Notes: generated from the sequence alone by a model not told the origin. Numbered from the stretch's first letter, positions 35,592 to 45,976 are shown. The stretch is 64,000 nucleotides of DNA from Thalassobius sp. Cn5-15 (GCF_022347685.1 NZ_JAKRGF010000001.1:1-64000); one strand, 5' to 3'. Translations and numbers: made by a program.

Positions 35592-37472
35592 TTAGCCTTT
35601 CGCTTTGTCCTCTACAGCGTCTTCGCTGCGTTGCGCTTCCAGTTGGGTCAGAAGGGCGGTTTCCAGCTCTTTCTCCAGCTCTTTGGCGCGTTTGATATAA
35701 GCCGCATTGTCAGAGGATCGGACATCAGGGCGCCACAGCTGGGCTAGCTCGCGGATCGCCATCCGGTCGTGCTGGTAGAACACCCGTTCGGCTTCGGCGG
35801 CTTCATACTCGTTCAGGCCGATGTTCTCCAGCGCGTAGCGACCAGCACGCAGCGCACTGTCGAAGGTTTCGCGCACGATGTCATTGGCACCAGCCTGATA
35901 CAGTTCAAACACATGGGTGCGGTCACGGGCGCGGGCGACAATGTGCAGGTCAGGTCGTTCACGCCGCGCAAAAGCCACCAGCCGGGTTGCCGCTGCACGA
36001 TCATCAAGGGTTACAGCCAACACGCTGGCCTCTTTCAGGCCTGCAGCGTGCAGCAGTTCCGGACGGGTCGGATCGCCGAAAAAACCCTTGAAACCAAAGT
36101 TGCGCATCAGTTGGATGGTTTCCAGATCATTGTCCAAAACGACTGTTTTAAAGCCACTAGATTGCACCAAACGGTTCACAATTTGTCCAAAACGTCCAAT
36201 TCCAGCAATAATCACGGGACCCTGCTCGTTGATCTCATCTGCCTCATGATGTTCGCCCTCTTTCATTGATTTGGACAGGAGATCATAGATGATGAACAAC
36301 AGCGGTGTTGCCAGCATCGACAGCGCCACCACCAGCGACAGCGTATCGGCCAGCGGTCCCGGCAGAACCTGTTGCTGGCGCGAGAAGGAGAGGAGGACAA
36401 AGCCAAACTCCCCCGCTTGGGCCAGTGACAGGGTGAACAGCCAGCGGGCGCGGCCACGGATTTTGAACAGGTGACTGAGGAGGTAGAGGATCGTGCCTTT
36501 GATCAGCAGCACCGCCAGCGTCAGTCCCAGAATATCCCCGGGCGCGTCAAAAAACCGGTTGAAGTCTATTCCCGCGCCCACAGTGATGAAGAACAGCCCC
36601 AGCAGCAGTCCTTTGAAAGGCTCGATGTCGCTTTCCAGCTCGTGGCGGAATTCGCTGTTGGCCAGAACCACACCAGCAAGGAAAGTGCCGAGCGCTGGCG
36701 ACAGGCCGACAGCGGTCATAATTGCCGCGATGCCCAGCACGATCAGCAACGCCAATGCAGTGTACATTTCACGCAAGCGGGCGTGATGGATGAAAGCAAA
36801 GACTGGCCGCGTCAGAAAGATGCCTGCCAGTACCACAGCAGCAACAGCGCCCAGCGTGACCAGCGTGACGCCCCAACCCGGCAGACCCTCAACCAGTGAC
36901 ACACCACCCGGCGCACCGGCATGGCCACCACTGCCCGCCCCCTGCACATCACCAGAGGGCGCCAGCGCCAGCAGCGGCAACAACGCCAGCATCGGGATCA
37001 CTGCAATATCCTGCGTCAGCAACACCGAAAATGTAGATCGCCCGCCGCCAGTCTGCATTAACCCTTTTTCCGAAAGAGTCTGTAGCACAATTGCGGTGGA
37101 CGATAGAGCGAAGATCATGCCGACAGCCAGTGCAGGCTGCCAGGGCAGCCCCAGCGCCATCGACAATGCAGTCATCGCACCCATAGTAAGGGTGATCTGC
37201 AAGCCCCCGAGACCAATAAGCCGGTGTCGCATCGCCCATAGAGCGCGCGGGTCCAGCTCCAGCCCGATGATGAACAGCATCATCACGACACCAAATTCGG
37301 CGAAGGTCTGCAGGTCCTGCGTTTCAGACCCCACCAGCCCCAGAACAGGGCCGATGATGATGCCTGCGCTCAGGTATCCCAGAACGGATCCCAAACCGAG
37401 GCGTGCCGCCAATGGCACGGCAATCACGGCGGCGATCAGGTAGATAGAGGCGGAGAAAAGGAAATCTTGCAT
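35592..37472 (-). CDS. CPA2 family monovalent cation:proton antiporter (Kef-type)
   Basis: This 626-residue protein has about 12-13 transmembrane segments of the Na+/H+ exchanger fold in its first 390 residues. A TrkA-N (RCK) nucleotide-binding domain follows (PVIIAGIGRFGQIVNRL, then a VVLDND acidic site), with a short Lys/Glu-rich helical tail. This order matches KefB/KefC-type potassium efflux antiporters. The RCK domain suggests gating by NAD(H) or glutathione adducts; the ion and ligand are not provable here. No KefF/KefG ancillary gene is next to it. Confidence 0.88.
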   Translation of the reverse strand: MQDFLFSASIYLIAAVIAVPLAARLGLGSVLGYLSAGIIIGPVLGLVGSETQDLQTFAEFGVVMMLFIIGLELDPRALWAMRHRLIGLGGLQITLTMGAMTALSMALGLPWQPALAVGMIFALSSTAIVLQTLSEKGLMQTGGGRSTFSVLLTQDIAVIPMLALLPLLALAPSGDVQGAGSGGHAGAPGGVSLVEGLPGWGVTLVTLGAVAAVVLAGIFLTRPVFAFIHHARLREMYTALALLIVLGIAAIMTAVGLSPALGTFLAGVVLANSEFRHELESDIEPFKGLLLGLFFITVGAGIDFNRFFDAPGDILGLTLAVLLIKGTILYLLSHLFKIRGRARWLFTLSLAQAGEFGFVLLSFSRQQQVLPGPLADTLSLVVALSMLATPLLFIIYDLLSKSMKEGEHHEADEINEQGPVIIAGIGRFGQIVNRLVQSSGFKTVVLDNDLETIQLMRNFGFKGFFGDPTRPELLHAAGLKEASVLAVTLDDRAAATRLVAFARRERPDLHIVARARDRTHVFELYQAGANDIVRETFDSALRAGRYALENIGLNEYEAAEAERVFYQHDRMAIRELAQLWRPDVRSSDNAAYIKRAKELEKELETALLTQLEAQRSEDAVEDKAKG

Positions 37473-37866
37473 GCGTCTCGGTTGGTTGCGGGCTGGGTGC
37501 CTGTGGGATTTTGTGTGCGGGAACTGGGCCGTTCCGGGGTGGTCAGGGTTCGGGGCGTTTATGGCGCGTGAGGGTGTCAGATCTGTAACGGTGGTGCCGT
37601 GACATCACATCCTGAGCCGTCTGCAAGAACCGATCCATCTCGAGGCAACACCAGTGCATAGAACGCGCCTGCGCTCTAGCGATGGATCCGCTATGCGCCA
37701 AGGGGTCGGCAAAGGATGGATTGGCCCGTGAAAAACAGGTCCATTACATGTGAGGATACCGTAGAAATTCGATGCTGCAAGGGGTTTGGCAGATCGACAC
37801 CAGTACACAGGCCTGTTGTGGCAAAGAGGCCTGCTTGTTGATCATTTCGCGGTGCAGGTGGGGGCG
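37473..37866. other. 394-bp gap between the Kef and PilM/PilP-like genes
   Basis: No gene with a convincing ribosome-binding site is visible. An AGGCCT inverted pair (CAGGCCT ... AGGCCTG, 37809-37835) could form a hairpin after the upstream gene but lacks a T run. The region should hold the promoter of the antiporter gene. Confidence 0.4.
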
Positions 37867-40536
37867 TTAGCCCTTGGGCATTTTCAGAACCACTGTGCGT
37901 CCCGAACGGGTGTAGTGCAGGGCGTCCTTGTCAATCGCCTTCACCCGACCACCATCCAGACGGTCGCCGACACTTACGGTTTTCACACGCCCGTTTTTCA
38001 TCCGCACCAGTGCTTTGCGCGCGCCGGATTTGCCGGTGACACCGATCAGGTTCACTTTGCGCAGGTTCAGCTGGTTTTTCACTGTCGCCTGACGCGCGAC
38101 CGAGGCAGAAGAGGGGAGTTGCGGCTGTGACCGCGCGGCAGAGGCGACCTGCGTGCCAGTAGCGACCGAAGTGTCGAGGTTTTTGGGGCGCAGTTTTGGT
38201 TTCAGTGAGGTGGCCCCAACGGAACTGGCCACCGCATCGTTGATGGCGTCTCGGGTTTCCCCGCTCAGATCCACTAGCGGCTGTGACGCGCTGTTGAGCA
38301 AGTCCAGATTATTTGCGGCACCAGCGTTGGCCAGCGCCACGGTTGCGGCCAGATTCTCGGGCCGTAGTTTGGGTCTCAGGTCGGCCAATTCATTTCGGGT
38401 GCGCCCGCCCAACTGGCTGCGCTCGTTTTCTTCAATCAGACCTTCGGGCCGTGCTTTAGGGCGAACCTTGGCACGACGAGACAGTTCTTCGGGACTGATT
38501 GCGCCCGTTGTAGTGGCCGCAGGGGATGTGCGTTCCGGCAGGTTGCGCGGTCGCAGCGGCGGCGGACCTGCGAAAATCAGGATGCCGTCGGGGGTCAACG
38601 CCCCCTCTGCGGTGGCGGTGACCAATCCGCGTTGATCAAAAGAGAAGGTGGTGCCCGCCGCTGCTGGCAGCGATTGCGCTGGCGGTGTGATGTCAGAGCG
38701 CACGCGATTTGCATCGGGCAGTGCGACCGCATCGAAGGCAGACACGCTGGGGTCAATTGAGGCAATGTAAAGATCATCCAGCGCTGTGGTTTGCGGTGCT
38801 GCAGGCGTTTGCGGTGCCTCTTGCCAGATGCCACTGGCCGCATAGCGTTCGGCGCTAGAGATGTCTACGGTCGCGCCGGAGGTGTCTGATGTGTCAGGTG
38901 TTTCGGGCGCAGACTCTGCGGTGTTATCTGCCGGTGCTTCCGGTTCATACTGCAGTTCCGGCGGCAGATCGGTGACCTCGGATGTGTCCGGCGCTGCGCT
39001 GATCGCGGTGCCCTCTACGGCCGGTAATGGCGATTCTACTTCGGATGATTTTGTAATATTTTCAGCGGTTTCTGGTGTGTTGTTGCCGTCAAGTGCAACG
39101 GTGCCACTGCCGTTTTCCCCAAGGAAGGACCAGCCGAAGACACCGACAAAACCAAGGAGCAACAGCGCCATCAACGACAGGCCCAGATAGCGCGGTTTAC
39201 CACCGACCTGCTGGCTGTCCTGTGTCGCGAAAACGCTGTTTGCGATTGCATCAGGCTGGGGGGCGGGAGTGTCTGCTGTCGCATCCTGCGGCGTGTTGGT
39301 CTTTGCTAGCGCTGTCGCAGGCATCTCCTCTGCGGCCATCGCCAGATCGGCCGCACTGGCTGCAAGGCTGGCGGCCACGGCCAGCGGATCGGTCGGCTGG
39401 GCCTCGGCGCTTTTTTCGTCGCTGTCTTCGGCAACCGCGGGAGGGGGCGCCGCAGCAGGGGCTGCTACGCCAGCTGCCTGTTGATCCGGGCGCAGGGTCA
39501 GTTTGCGCACACCTTCAAACACCGTCGCGTCGCGGCTGACGCCATTCAGCGCTGGGGCGTTGTTATCTTCACGCGGGGCACGAACACTGGCGAAGGCAAA
39601 CCCGTTCGCAGGCTGGGCTGCTGTCGCTGCGTCGTTCTGCGGCGCCTCGTCTGTTTGTCCAATTTCCTCATCGTCAGGTCCGTCTGGGGCGGTGGCGAAG
39701 AGGTCAGCGGCGGGCGGCAGACCGTTTGTCACCGTTTGCGTTTCGCTATCCTGCCTTTCACCATCCGCTGTATCAGCGATTTCCAGTTCTTCGGCAGAAA
39801 GAGGAACGGCAGGGCCCAGCTCATCCTCAATATTCAGCGCCATTTGCGCATAATCAGTGGCTTGCGTGGGCTCAGTGACTGTCGCGCTCTCTGCCGCGCT
39901 GTCAGTCACGTTGGCGGGGGCATCCATCAACTCAACAGCCGGAGCGCTGATTGCCTCGATCGGTGCGGGTGTTTCTGGGGCAGGGGGTGGTGTGATCACT
40001 GGGCCGATCACAGTCGTCGCTTCAACATCCGGCTCCACCGCGCCGCCCAGCAGTTGGGCTGCGGCATCGGTCGGGCCAAAGAACGGCTCCCCGGGGAAGT
40101 CTCCAGTCGATTGAGCGGTGAAGCTCACCGGATTAAAGGCGTGCTCTTGCGCAAAAACTTCAGCCTCTGCCAGCGTCTCTTTGGCGACGGCAGCGATGTG
40201 TAGCAGGCTGCCTTTGGCCTGCCAGTCGATGGCCAGATCCTGCAGCGGATAAGGCGTTGTACCATCCAGAGCGTTTTCTGCCGCCATCCTGTACTGCGAC
40301 GGGCGAAGGCCCTGCAGGGGGATTTCAATAAATTTGACCTGATTTTCCGGCAAGATCAGCTTGGTCGTCAGCCCATCATCGCCCAGCCCTTCGGCCTGAG
40401 CACGCAGATTGGTGATCGCAGCGCTGAGATCGGCATCCTCAAAGGACGCATGGCCTACGGCGCGCCAGCCATCAGGCGCACGGTAAAGCAGGTCAATGCC
40501 TTCAAACGAAAGCGATAATGCAAAATTCGGCTTCAT
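37867..40536 (-). CDS. Large bitopic protein with PilM-like N-terminus and PilP-like C-terminus
   Basis: This 889-residue protein is predicted to cross the membrane once (about residues 449-471). The first 160 residues resemble the actin-like fold of PilM/GspL-type assembly proteins, and a long Ala/Pro/Thr/Asp-rich linker follows. After the membrane segment comes a second low-complexity region with four copies of a basic-proline motif (LRPRNLPE, VRPKARPEGL, LRPKLRPENL, LKPKLRPKNL). The last 65 residues (LRKVNLIGVTGKSGARKALV...) resemble the beta-domain of PilP/GspC. No other pilus or secretion gene is close. The similarity calls are mine and modest in strength. Confidence 0.55.
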   Translation of the reverse strand: MKPNFALSLSFEGIDLLYRAPDGWRAVGHASFEDADLSAAITNLRAQAEGLGDDGLTTKLILPENQVKFIEIPLQGLRPSQYRMAAENALDGTTPYPLQDLAIDWQAKGSLLHIAAVAKETLAEAEVFAQEHAFNPVSFTAQSTGDFPGEPFFGPTDAAAQLLGGAVEPDVEATTVIGPVITPPPAPETPAPIEAISAPAVELMDAPANVTDSAAESATVTEPTQATDYAQMALNIEDELGPAVPLSAEELEIADTADGERQDSETQTVTNGLPPAADLFATAPDGPDDEEIGQTDEAPQNDAATAAQPANGFAFASVRAPREDNNAPALNGVSRDATVFEGVRKLTLRPDQQAAGVAAPAAAPPPAVAEDSDEKSAEAQPTDPLAVAASLAASAADLAMAAEEMPATALAKTNTPQDATADTPAPQPDAIANSVFATQDSQQVGGKPRYLGLSLMALLLLGFVGVFGWSFLGENGSGTVALDGNNTPETAENITKSSEVESPLPAVEGTAISAAPDTSEVTDLPPELQYEPEAPADNTAESAPETPDTSDTSGATVDISSAERYAASGIWQEAPQTPAAPQTTALDDLYIASIDPSVSAFDAVALPDANRVRSDITPPAQSLPAAAGTTFSFDQRGLVTATAEGALTPDGILIFAGPPPLRPRNLPERTSPAATTTGAISPEELSRRAKVRPKARPEGLIEENERSQLGGRTRNELADLRPKLRPENLAATVALANAGAANNLDLLNSASQPLVDLSGETRDAINDAVASSVGATSLKPKLRPKNLDTSVATGTQVASAARSQPQLPSSASVARQATVKNQLNLRKVNLIGVTGKSGARKALVRMKNGRVKTVSVGDRLDGGRVKAIDKDALHYTRSGRTVVLKMPKG

Positions 40537-40697
40537 GGGATTGGCTTACCACTTCAACGTTTGCTGGGGGAGGGGTTTTGCGGCTTTGTTCAGAATAAAG
40601 CAGCTTATTGCCGAGGGGAAGATAAGCTGCACACTCTCCCTTGTGATCACGGGCGCCTCAGCCCAAGTATGCAGGCAGATTGTCTGAGGAGAAGACT

Positions 40698-41387
40698 ATG
40701 CAATTTATTCCCCAAATCTACGCCTCCGCGTTGGCATTTGCGCTGACAATGACGCCAGTTTCGGCTGAAGTGCTGCGCCAGATCACCGTGACCGGAGAAG
40801 GCGTGGTTGCAGCGGCGCCGGATATGGCGACCCTGACATTGGGCGTGCGCGAACGGCACAACGATCCGCAGGCTGCGATGGCAAGCGCTACAGAAGCGGC
40901 GCAGGCGGTTGTGGCACGGCTGAAAGAGATGGGGATTGAAGGCGCGGATTTGCAGACCTCGAACCTGTCACTGCAACGGCTGGAAAGCTATGGGTCCAAT
41001 AACCAGCGCCGTTTTGATGGCTATGAAGTGTCAAACACCCTGCGCGTTCATGTGCGTGATTTGGCCCAGGTGGGGCCGGTACTAAGCGCTGTGGTCGCGG
41101 ATGGCGCAAATAATTTCAATGGCTTGCAGTTTTCTGTGTCGGAACCTCGCCCACTGGAGGATGCGGCCCGCAAGGCGGCAGTGAAGGATGCATTGGCCAA
41201 GGCTGCACTTTATGCTGAGGCGGCGGGCGTTGGTCTGGGCGATGTGATTTCGATCTCGACCGGTGTGCAGCATGGCGCCCCAATACCGATGATGCGTATG
41301 GAGATGTCGGCGATGGCGGATATGCCGGTTGAGGCTGGTGAGGTGCAGATGAGCCAAAGCGTGACATTGGTGATTGAGCTGGAGTGA
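40698..41387 (+). CDS. SIMPL domain-containing periplasmic protein (DUF541)
   Basis: This 229-residue protein has a cleavable signal peptide (hydrophobic core FALTMTP, site near VSA-E). The mature part is a SIMPL/DUF541 domain, starting RQITVTGEGVVAAAPDMATLTLGV (two parts). Family members form large periplasmic oligomers and are linked to oxidative stress, but the biochemical role is unsettled. The ATG at 40698 is chosen because GAGGAGAAG precedes it. Confidence 0.9.
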   Translation: MQFIPQIYASALAFALTMTPVSAEVLRQITVTGEGVVAAAPDMATLTLGVRERHNDPQAAMASATEAAQAVVARLKEMGIEGADLQTSNLSLQRLESYGSNNQRRFDGYEVSNTLRVHVRDLAQVGPVLSAVVADGANNFNGLQFSVSEPRPLEDAARKAAVKDALAKAALYAEAAGVGLGDVISISTGVQHGAPIPMMRMEMSAMADMPVEAGEVQMSQSVTLVIELE

Positions 41388-41408
41388 GTCAGCTCTGTCA
41401 ATGAATGC

Positions 41409-41437
41409 AAAAAGGCCGGACGCAGGTCCGGCCTTTT
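41409..41437. terminator. Bidirectional terminator between SIMPL and metY genes
   Basis: The stem AAAGGCCGGA / TCCGGCCTTTT has a 6-nt loop and T runs on both strands. It lies in the 71-bp gap between convergent genes. Confidence 0.9.
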
Positions 41438-41458
41438 CAGGTTCCAACGCGGCTCAAC

Positions 41459-42748
41459 TTAGGCCGAGGCGGTCAGCGCCTGTTCCAGATCTGCGATCAG
41501 ATCTTCGGCGTTTTCAATCCCGATGGAGATCCGCACGATGTTCGGGCCTGCGCCTGCGGCGATCTGTTGTTCTTCTGTCAACTGACGGTGGGTGGTCGAG
41601 GCGGGGTGGATGACCAGCGAACGGGTGTCGCCAAGATTGGCCACGTGGCTGAACAGGTTCAGGGTTTCTACGAACTTCACGCAGGAATCATAGCCACCTT
41701 TGAGGGCCACGGTGAACAGACCACCTGTGCCTTTCGGGCAGATTTCCTGCGCGCGTGCCTTATAGGGGGAGCTGTCGAGGCCAGCATAGGTCACGGCCTC
41801 AATATGGTCGTTGTTTTCCAGCCAGCCCGCGATCTTCAGAGCGTTTTCGCAGTGGCGTTCCATCCGCAGCGACAGGGTTTCGATGCCCATCAGCGTGTAG
41901 TGCGCCGCTTGCGGGTTCAGCGTCATGCCCAGATCGCGCAGACCGATGGCAATGCCGTGGAAAGTGAAGGCCAGCGGGCCGAAGGTCTCTTGGAACTTCA
42001 GGCCGTGGTAGGCGGGTTCTGGTTCGGACAGTGATGGGAATTTGCCGCTGGCCGCCCAGTCAAATTTGCCCGAGTCGACAACCACGCCACCGGTGACAGA
42101 ACCGTTGCCGGTCAGATATTTGGTCATCGAATGCACCACCAGCGTGGCGCCGTGGGCAATCGGGTTGCACAGATAGGGCGTGGCCGAGGTGTTATCAACG
42201 ATCAGCGGCAGGCCTACTTTGTTGGCAATCGCGGCGATGCCGGGCAAGTCGGTCACATAGCCACCCGGGTTGGCGACCGATTCACAGAAAATCGCGCGGG
42301 TGCCGTCATCTACAGCGGCCTCAACCGCGGCTTGATCTTCGAAATCGACGAATTTGGCCGACCAACCGAAGCGTTTGATGGTCTGGCTGAATTGGGTGAT
42401 AGAACCGCCATAAAGACGGGTGGAGACCACAACGTTGTTGCCCGGCTGCATCAAGGGGAACAGCGCCATCAGCTGCGCGGCGTGGCCGGACGAACAGCAT
42501 ACCGCGCCAACGCCGCCTTCCAGCGTTGCAATACGTTCCTGCAAAACCGCAACGGTGGGGTTGGTCAGACGGGAGTAGATATAGCCAACCTCCTGCAGGT
42601 TAAACAGGGCGGCAGCGTGATCGGCATCACGGAACACATAGGCGGTGGTCTGGTAGATCGGCGTCTGGCGGGCACCAGTGGCGGGATCGGGACGCGCGCC
42701 TGCGTGGATTTGCAGGGTGTCGAAGCCATAGTTGGGGGCGTCGGTCAT
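41459..42748 (-). CDS. metY: O-acetylhomoserine sulfhydrylase
   Basis: This 429-residue PLP enzyme of the cystathionine-gamma-synthase family makes homocysteine from O-acetylhomoserine and sulfide. The PLP lysine lies in VVHSMTKYLTGNG. The length and the N-terminal GFDTLQIHAG fit MetY and not the shorter MetB/MetZ enzymes. GAGGAGGAA precedes the ATG. I looked for a SAM riboswitch in the 170-bp leader and did not see a clear SAM-II or SAM/SAH pattern. Expression may be controlled otherwise. Confidence 0.93.
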   Translation of the reverse strand: MTDAPNYGFDTLQIHAGARPDPATGARQTPIYQTTAYVFRDADHAAALFNLQEVGYIYSRLTNPTVAVLQERIATLEGGVGAVCCSSGHAAQLMALFPLMQPGNNVVVSTRLYGGSITQFSQTIKRFGWSAKFVDFEDQAAVEAAVDDGTRAIFCESVANPGGYVTDLPGIAAIANKVGLPLIVDNTSATPYLCNPIAHGATLVVHSMTKYLTGNGSVTGGVVVDSGKFDWAASGKFPSLSEPEPAYHGLKFQETFGPLAFTFHGIAIGLRDLGMTLNPQAAHYTLMGIETLSLRMERHCENALKIAGWLENNDHIEAVTYAGLDSSPYKARAQEICPKGTGGLFTVALKGGYDSCVKFVETLNLFSHVANLGDTRSLVIHPASTTHRQLTEEQQIAAGAGPNIVRISIGIENAEDLIADLEQALTASA

Positions 42749-42918
42749 GCGATGTTCCTCCTCTAGAACGGTTGGATCTTTGCCCTCAGGGATAGGCGAT
42801 CACGGAATGGTGAACAACTGTGGCGGGGGGGTCGCCGCAAAGATACGGAAAATGATCCGTTTTCCGGCGGAATTCTGGACCAGAATTCTGCGCCGGCATT
42901 ATTCGGGTGGTCTATCAC

Positions 42919-43935
42919 CTATCGCACCCAAAGGTTGTGATTCTTCAATCGCTTACGAATCCGGATCTCTTTGGCTGGCAGGTCGTCCTGATCAAACAGC
43001 CCGCGCGCCTTGTTGCCCTTGTTCTGGAAAATGAACCGCTTCATCGGATCATAGTCTTTCAACACCCGTTTCACCGGATGGGGGGTGGTGATGTCGTGCA
43101 GGAAATCAATCACCGCATCGCTCTCACGGGCAAAAAGTAGCGCCATAAACCGATAGTGGCAGCTGACCGATCCATCCAGCATGCCCTCAGGCAGTGCGCC
43201 GCGTCCGCCGCCAAGCGCATGGATCACCAAGGGCAGCACGATCTGATCTAGCCACGGGTTCAGTGGCTGACAGACCAACGTGGCGGGAGGATCATTGCGG
43301 ATGCTGGTGGCATATTCAGCGAAGAGCGCGCCAAATTCATGTGGGCAGGAGCCGAAGAAGTAGCCGGCATTGAAGTAAAGATAGCGGCGCCAATATTCGT
43401 CCGGCTGATCCATATCCAGCGAACTGTCAAAATCCAGATCGAAGCGATCATAGAGCGATTTCCAGATCTCGGTATAGCCGGGACCATAGAGTTCCATCAC
43501 TGGCCAAGTGCCTTCGACCCGTTCAGACGCACCGGGGCGGTTGAAATCAAACGGCACGGTTGAAAGGTTGTCCAGGATCAGCGTGTCGGTGTCGAAAAAT
43601 ACAAACGGCTTCCCTTTTGGCAGGGCCATCAGCGCCTCGATCTTGTTGCCATAGGGGTAGTCGGCGCCAAAATGCACCGAGGGGAAGCGAATGATTTCGG
43701 CGCCGAACCCTTCCAGTAAATCGATGATGCGGGGATCATCAATCATCGGATCACTTGGCCATTTCGGGCCTGCCTCTGGCACCGCGACGAAAAAACGACC
43801 CTGAAAATCTGGATTGGTTTTATGGAAGGACGCAGCGAACAGCACTGCCTCATATTGCAGACGGCCCGCATGGGCGACGATCACCAGATTGAAAGACGTT
43901 TCCGCAGCGGCACTGCGTGGATTGGATTTAGCCAT
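42919..43935 (-). CDS. Putative glycosyltransferase-like protein (DxD motif)
   Basis: This 338-residue soluble protein has a Rossmann-like start (FNLVIVAHAGRLQYEA) and a VFFDTDTLIL segment resembling the metal-binding DxD of GT-A glycosyltransferases, followed by NAGYFFGSCPHEF like the acceptor region of GT8-type enzymes. No signal peptide or membrane helix is seen. I do not recognise a precise family, and acceptor and donor are unknown. It is divergent from the chemoreceptor gene. Confidence 0.5.
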   Translation of the reverse strand: MAKSNPRSAAAETSFNLVIVAHAGRLQYEAVLFAASFHKTNPDFQGRFFVAVPEAGPKWPSDPMIDDPRIIDLLEGFGAEIIRFPSVHFGADYPYGNKIEALMALPKGKPFVFFDTDTLILDNLSTVPFDFNRPGASERVEGTWPVMELYGPGYTEIWKSLYDRFDLDFDSSLDMDQPDEYWRRYLYFNAGYFFGSCPHEFGALFAEYATSIRNDPPATLVCQPLNPWLDQIVLPLVIHALGGGRGALPEGMLDGSVSCHYRFMALLFARESDAVIDFLHDITTPHPVKRVLKDYDPMKRFIFQNKGNKARGLFDQDDLPAKEIRIRKRLKNHNLWVR

Positions 43936-44279
43936 CGTTAAACTGCCTCAAACAAAAGGGATCGTGTTTCACTGTCATTGTTTTCAGACACTATAGTGGC
44001 AGGGCGCGTGTCAAGACAGGGTGGAATGAAGGTTTTTGCCCGATTGGCGTTTGTTGCGATCTGCGCGCGATGGTTGGGGTTGATGTGGCTAATGACGCGC
44101 ATGCCGCTAAAGGTATCAGCGTTCATACCGTATTTTACCCTAAGATATCTGCTTCGAGTTGAAAGTTGGCCCCGCCTTCAACACGCAACTGTCCGCGTCT
44201 ATGCCAGCCATGCTTTCTTCATTGTCCAATTTTGTGCCTGTGTGCGTCCAAGAGTACTACTCAGAAAGCTGAGGTTTAA
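43936..44279. other. 344-bp gap between the GT-like gene and the chemoreceptor gene
   Basis: No gene with a convincing start is seen. A long frame on the plus strand overlaps the chemoreceptor gene in another phase and looks like a shadow. Promoters in both directions must lie here. Confidence 0.5.
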
Positions 44280-45923
44280 ATGCGAATTACGCTTGTCAAA
44301 AAACTCTATCTTGCCTTCGCTACGATATTGTTCATCCTGTGCGGCAGTCTGTTTGTGGCAAACACTGCCCTGCAATCGTCTAATCAAACAACACAGAAAA
44401 TCGGTACAACCGATTCCACCAAATACCTCTACACCAAAGATCTTTTGCTGATGACGCAGCAGATCCGCCTGAATTTGGCGGATATTTTGATCGAATGGCA
44501 TGGGGATGCGTCGGATGATCCAAAGAGAATTCCGGCGCTTCAGGACGATCTGGAAAAACAGGCCTTCCTAGCGTCCTATGTCACGGGAGAGTTGAAGGGT
44601 ATGGCCACTGAAAGTGAGGCTGAGATTCTCAGTGGGCTAGAGGCCAAAATTCAGCAATTTCTGACCGAGAGCCAAAAGGCCGTCACACTGTCGCAGCAGG
44701 ATCCGGCGCAGGCCAAAGAGATTTATCACACCCAGCTGAAAGCGATCATCGAAGAGGCGACCGGACTGGCGACGAAACTGCAGGGGCTTTATGCGGCCAG
44801 CCTGTCTGCATCGCTGGTTGCGTCTGATGCGGCCTATCAGGCGACGCGGGACAAATTGATTGTCACAACAGTCATTGCCGTTCTGATTTCTCTCTCTTTT
44901 GCCATTTACATTTCGCGTGGCGTGTCGCGGGGGATGCGCAAGGCCGTGGACTTAACGCATCAAATTGCTTCTGGTGATCTGACCCAGAGTCAGCGTGTGG
45001 CCGACAAATGTGAAATCACCGCATTGCAGGGGGCGCAGCAAGATATGGTTGTGCAGCTGCGCGACACAATTGGGCGGGTCAGTGCCGCTGCATCCGGTCT
45101 GAAGGCGGGATCAAATGAGGTTGCCACCACCTCTGACGCATTGTCCAATGGTGCCAACATTCAGGCAGCTTCGACCGAAGAGGTGTCAGAGGCAGTCGAA
45201 GAAATGAAGGCCAATATCTCGGCCAACGCGGATAGCGCCAGCCGGACCGAACAGATCGCCCGCAAGGCGGTCGCGGATGCCCGCTCCTCTAGTGAGGCGG
45301 TGATTGACGCGGCCAATGCGGTAAAAACCATCGGTGAGCGCATCGGCATTCTTCAGGAAATTGCCCGTCAGACGGATCTCTTGGCACTGAATGCTGCGGT
45401 AGAGGCGGCGCGGGCTGGCGAAAACGGCAGAGGTTTTGCCGTGGTGGCGACAGAGGTGCGCAAATTGGCAGAAAGCTCGCAGCAGGCTGCAGGCGAGATC
45501 AGTGCGCTTTCAGCGGAAACGGTAAAAGCTGCAATTGATGCAGGTAAGATGCTGGAGCAGCTGGTGCCCGATATCGAAGAGACCTCGCAGCTTATCACTG
45601 ATATTTCAGCAAACACGCGAGAGCTGAGCATTGGGTCGAACCAGATCAGCGAAGCGGTGCATCGTTTGGATCATGTGACGCAGGAAAACAAAGAGGCGGC
45701 AGAACAGCTGTCGTCGGCGGCAACCGCTTTTTCCGATCAGACGGCGGACTTGTTTGACACCACCTCCTTCTTCAAGATCACGGACACCGGGGAGGGGGCG
45801 GATGTTGCGTTCACAGACGTCACCGCTGAACCAGTGGCCGATGAGCAGACTGTTGATCTTTCGGACGATGATCAGGCGGATTTCATTCGGGCAGAGGGTC
45901 AGGCGACGCCCCGCGCCGCATAG
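44280..45923 (+). CDS. Methyl-accepting chemotaxis protein
   Basis: This 547-residue chemoreceptor has transmembrane helix 1 at about 8-28, a helical sensor domain of about 150 residues (four-helix-bundle-like) and helix 2 at about 195-215. A HAMP domain follows, then the signalling coiled coil. The signalling tip is [22 protein letters not shown] (two parts), which binds CheA/CheW. Gln/Glu methylation sites are likely around it. The C-terminus is acidic and has no NWETF-type CheR-docking pentapeptide. No chemotaxis kinase gene is nearby, so it is an isolated receptor. The ligand is unknown. Confidence 0.92.
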   Translation: MRITLVKKLYLAFATILFILCGSLFVANTALQSSNQTTQKIGTTDSTKYLYTKDLLLMTQQIRLNLADILIEWHGDASDDPKRIPALQDDLEKQAFLASYVTGELKGMATESEAEILSGLEAKIQQFLTESQKAVTLSQQDPAQAKEIYHTQLKAIIEEATGLATKLQGLYAASLSASLVASDAAYQATRDKLIVTTVIAVLISLSFAIYISRGVSRGMRKAVDLTHQIASGDLTQSQRVADKCEITALQGAQQDMVVQLRDTIGRVSAAASGLKAGSNEVATTSDALSNGANIQAASTEEVSEAVEEMKANISANADSASRTEQIARKAVADARSSSEAVIDAANAVKTIGERIGILQEIARQTDLLALNAAVEAARAGENGRGFAVVATEVRKLAESSQQAAGEISALSAETVKAAIDAGKMLEQLVPDIEETSQLITDISANTRELSIGSNQISEAVHRLDHVTQENKEAAEQLSSAATAFSDQTADLFDTTSFFKITDTGEGADVAFTDVTAEPVADEQTVDLSDDDQADFIRAEGQATPRAA

Positions 45924-45950
45924 AATCGCGTGGCGCCTGAGAAAATGTAA

Positions 45951-45976
45951 AACGCCCCGAATACGCGGGGTGTTTT
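45951..45976 (+). terminator. Intrinsic terminator after the chemoreceptor gene
   Basis: An 8-bp stem (ACGCCCCG / CGGGGTGT, one G-T pair) is followed by six T residues. Between here and the tRNA gene at 46323 I see no gene. Confidence 0.88.

Noticed and set aside
42749-42918. SAM-II or SAM/SAH riboswitch upstream of metY
   Set aside because: I searched the 170-bp leader for the usual conserved elements and pseudoknot partners and found none. A covariance-model scan would be decisive.
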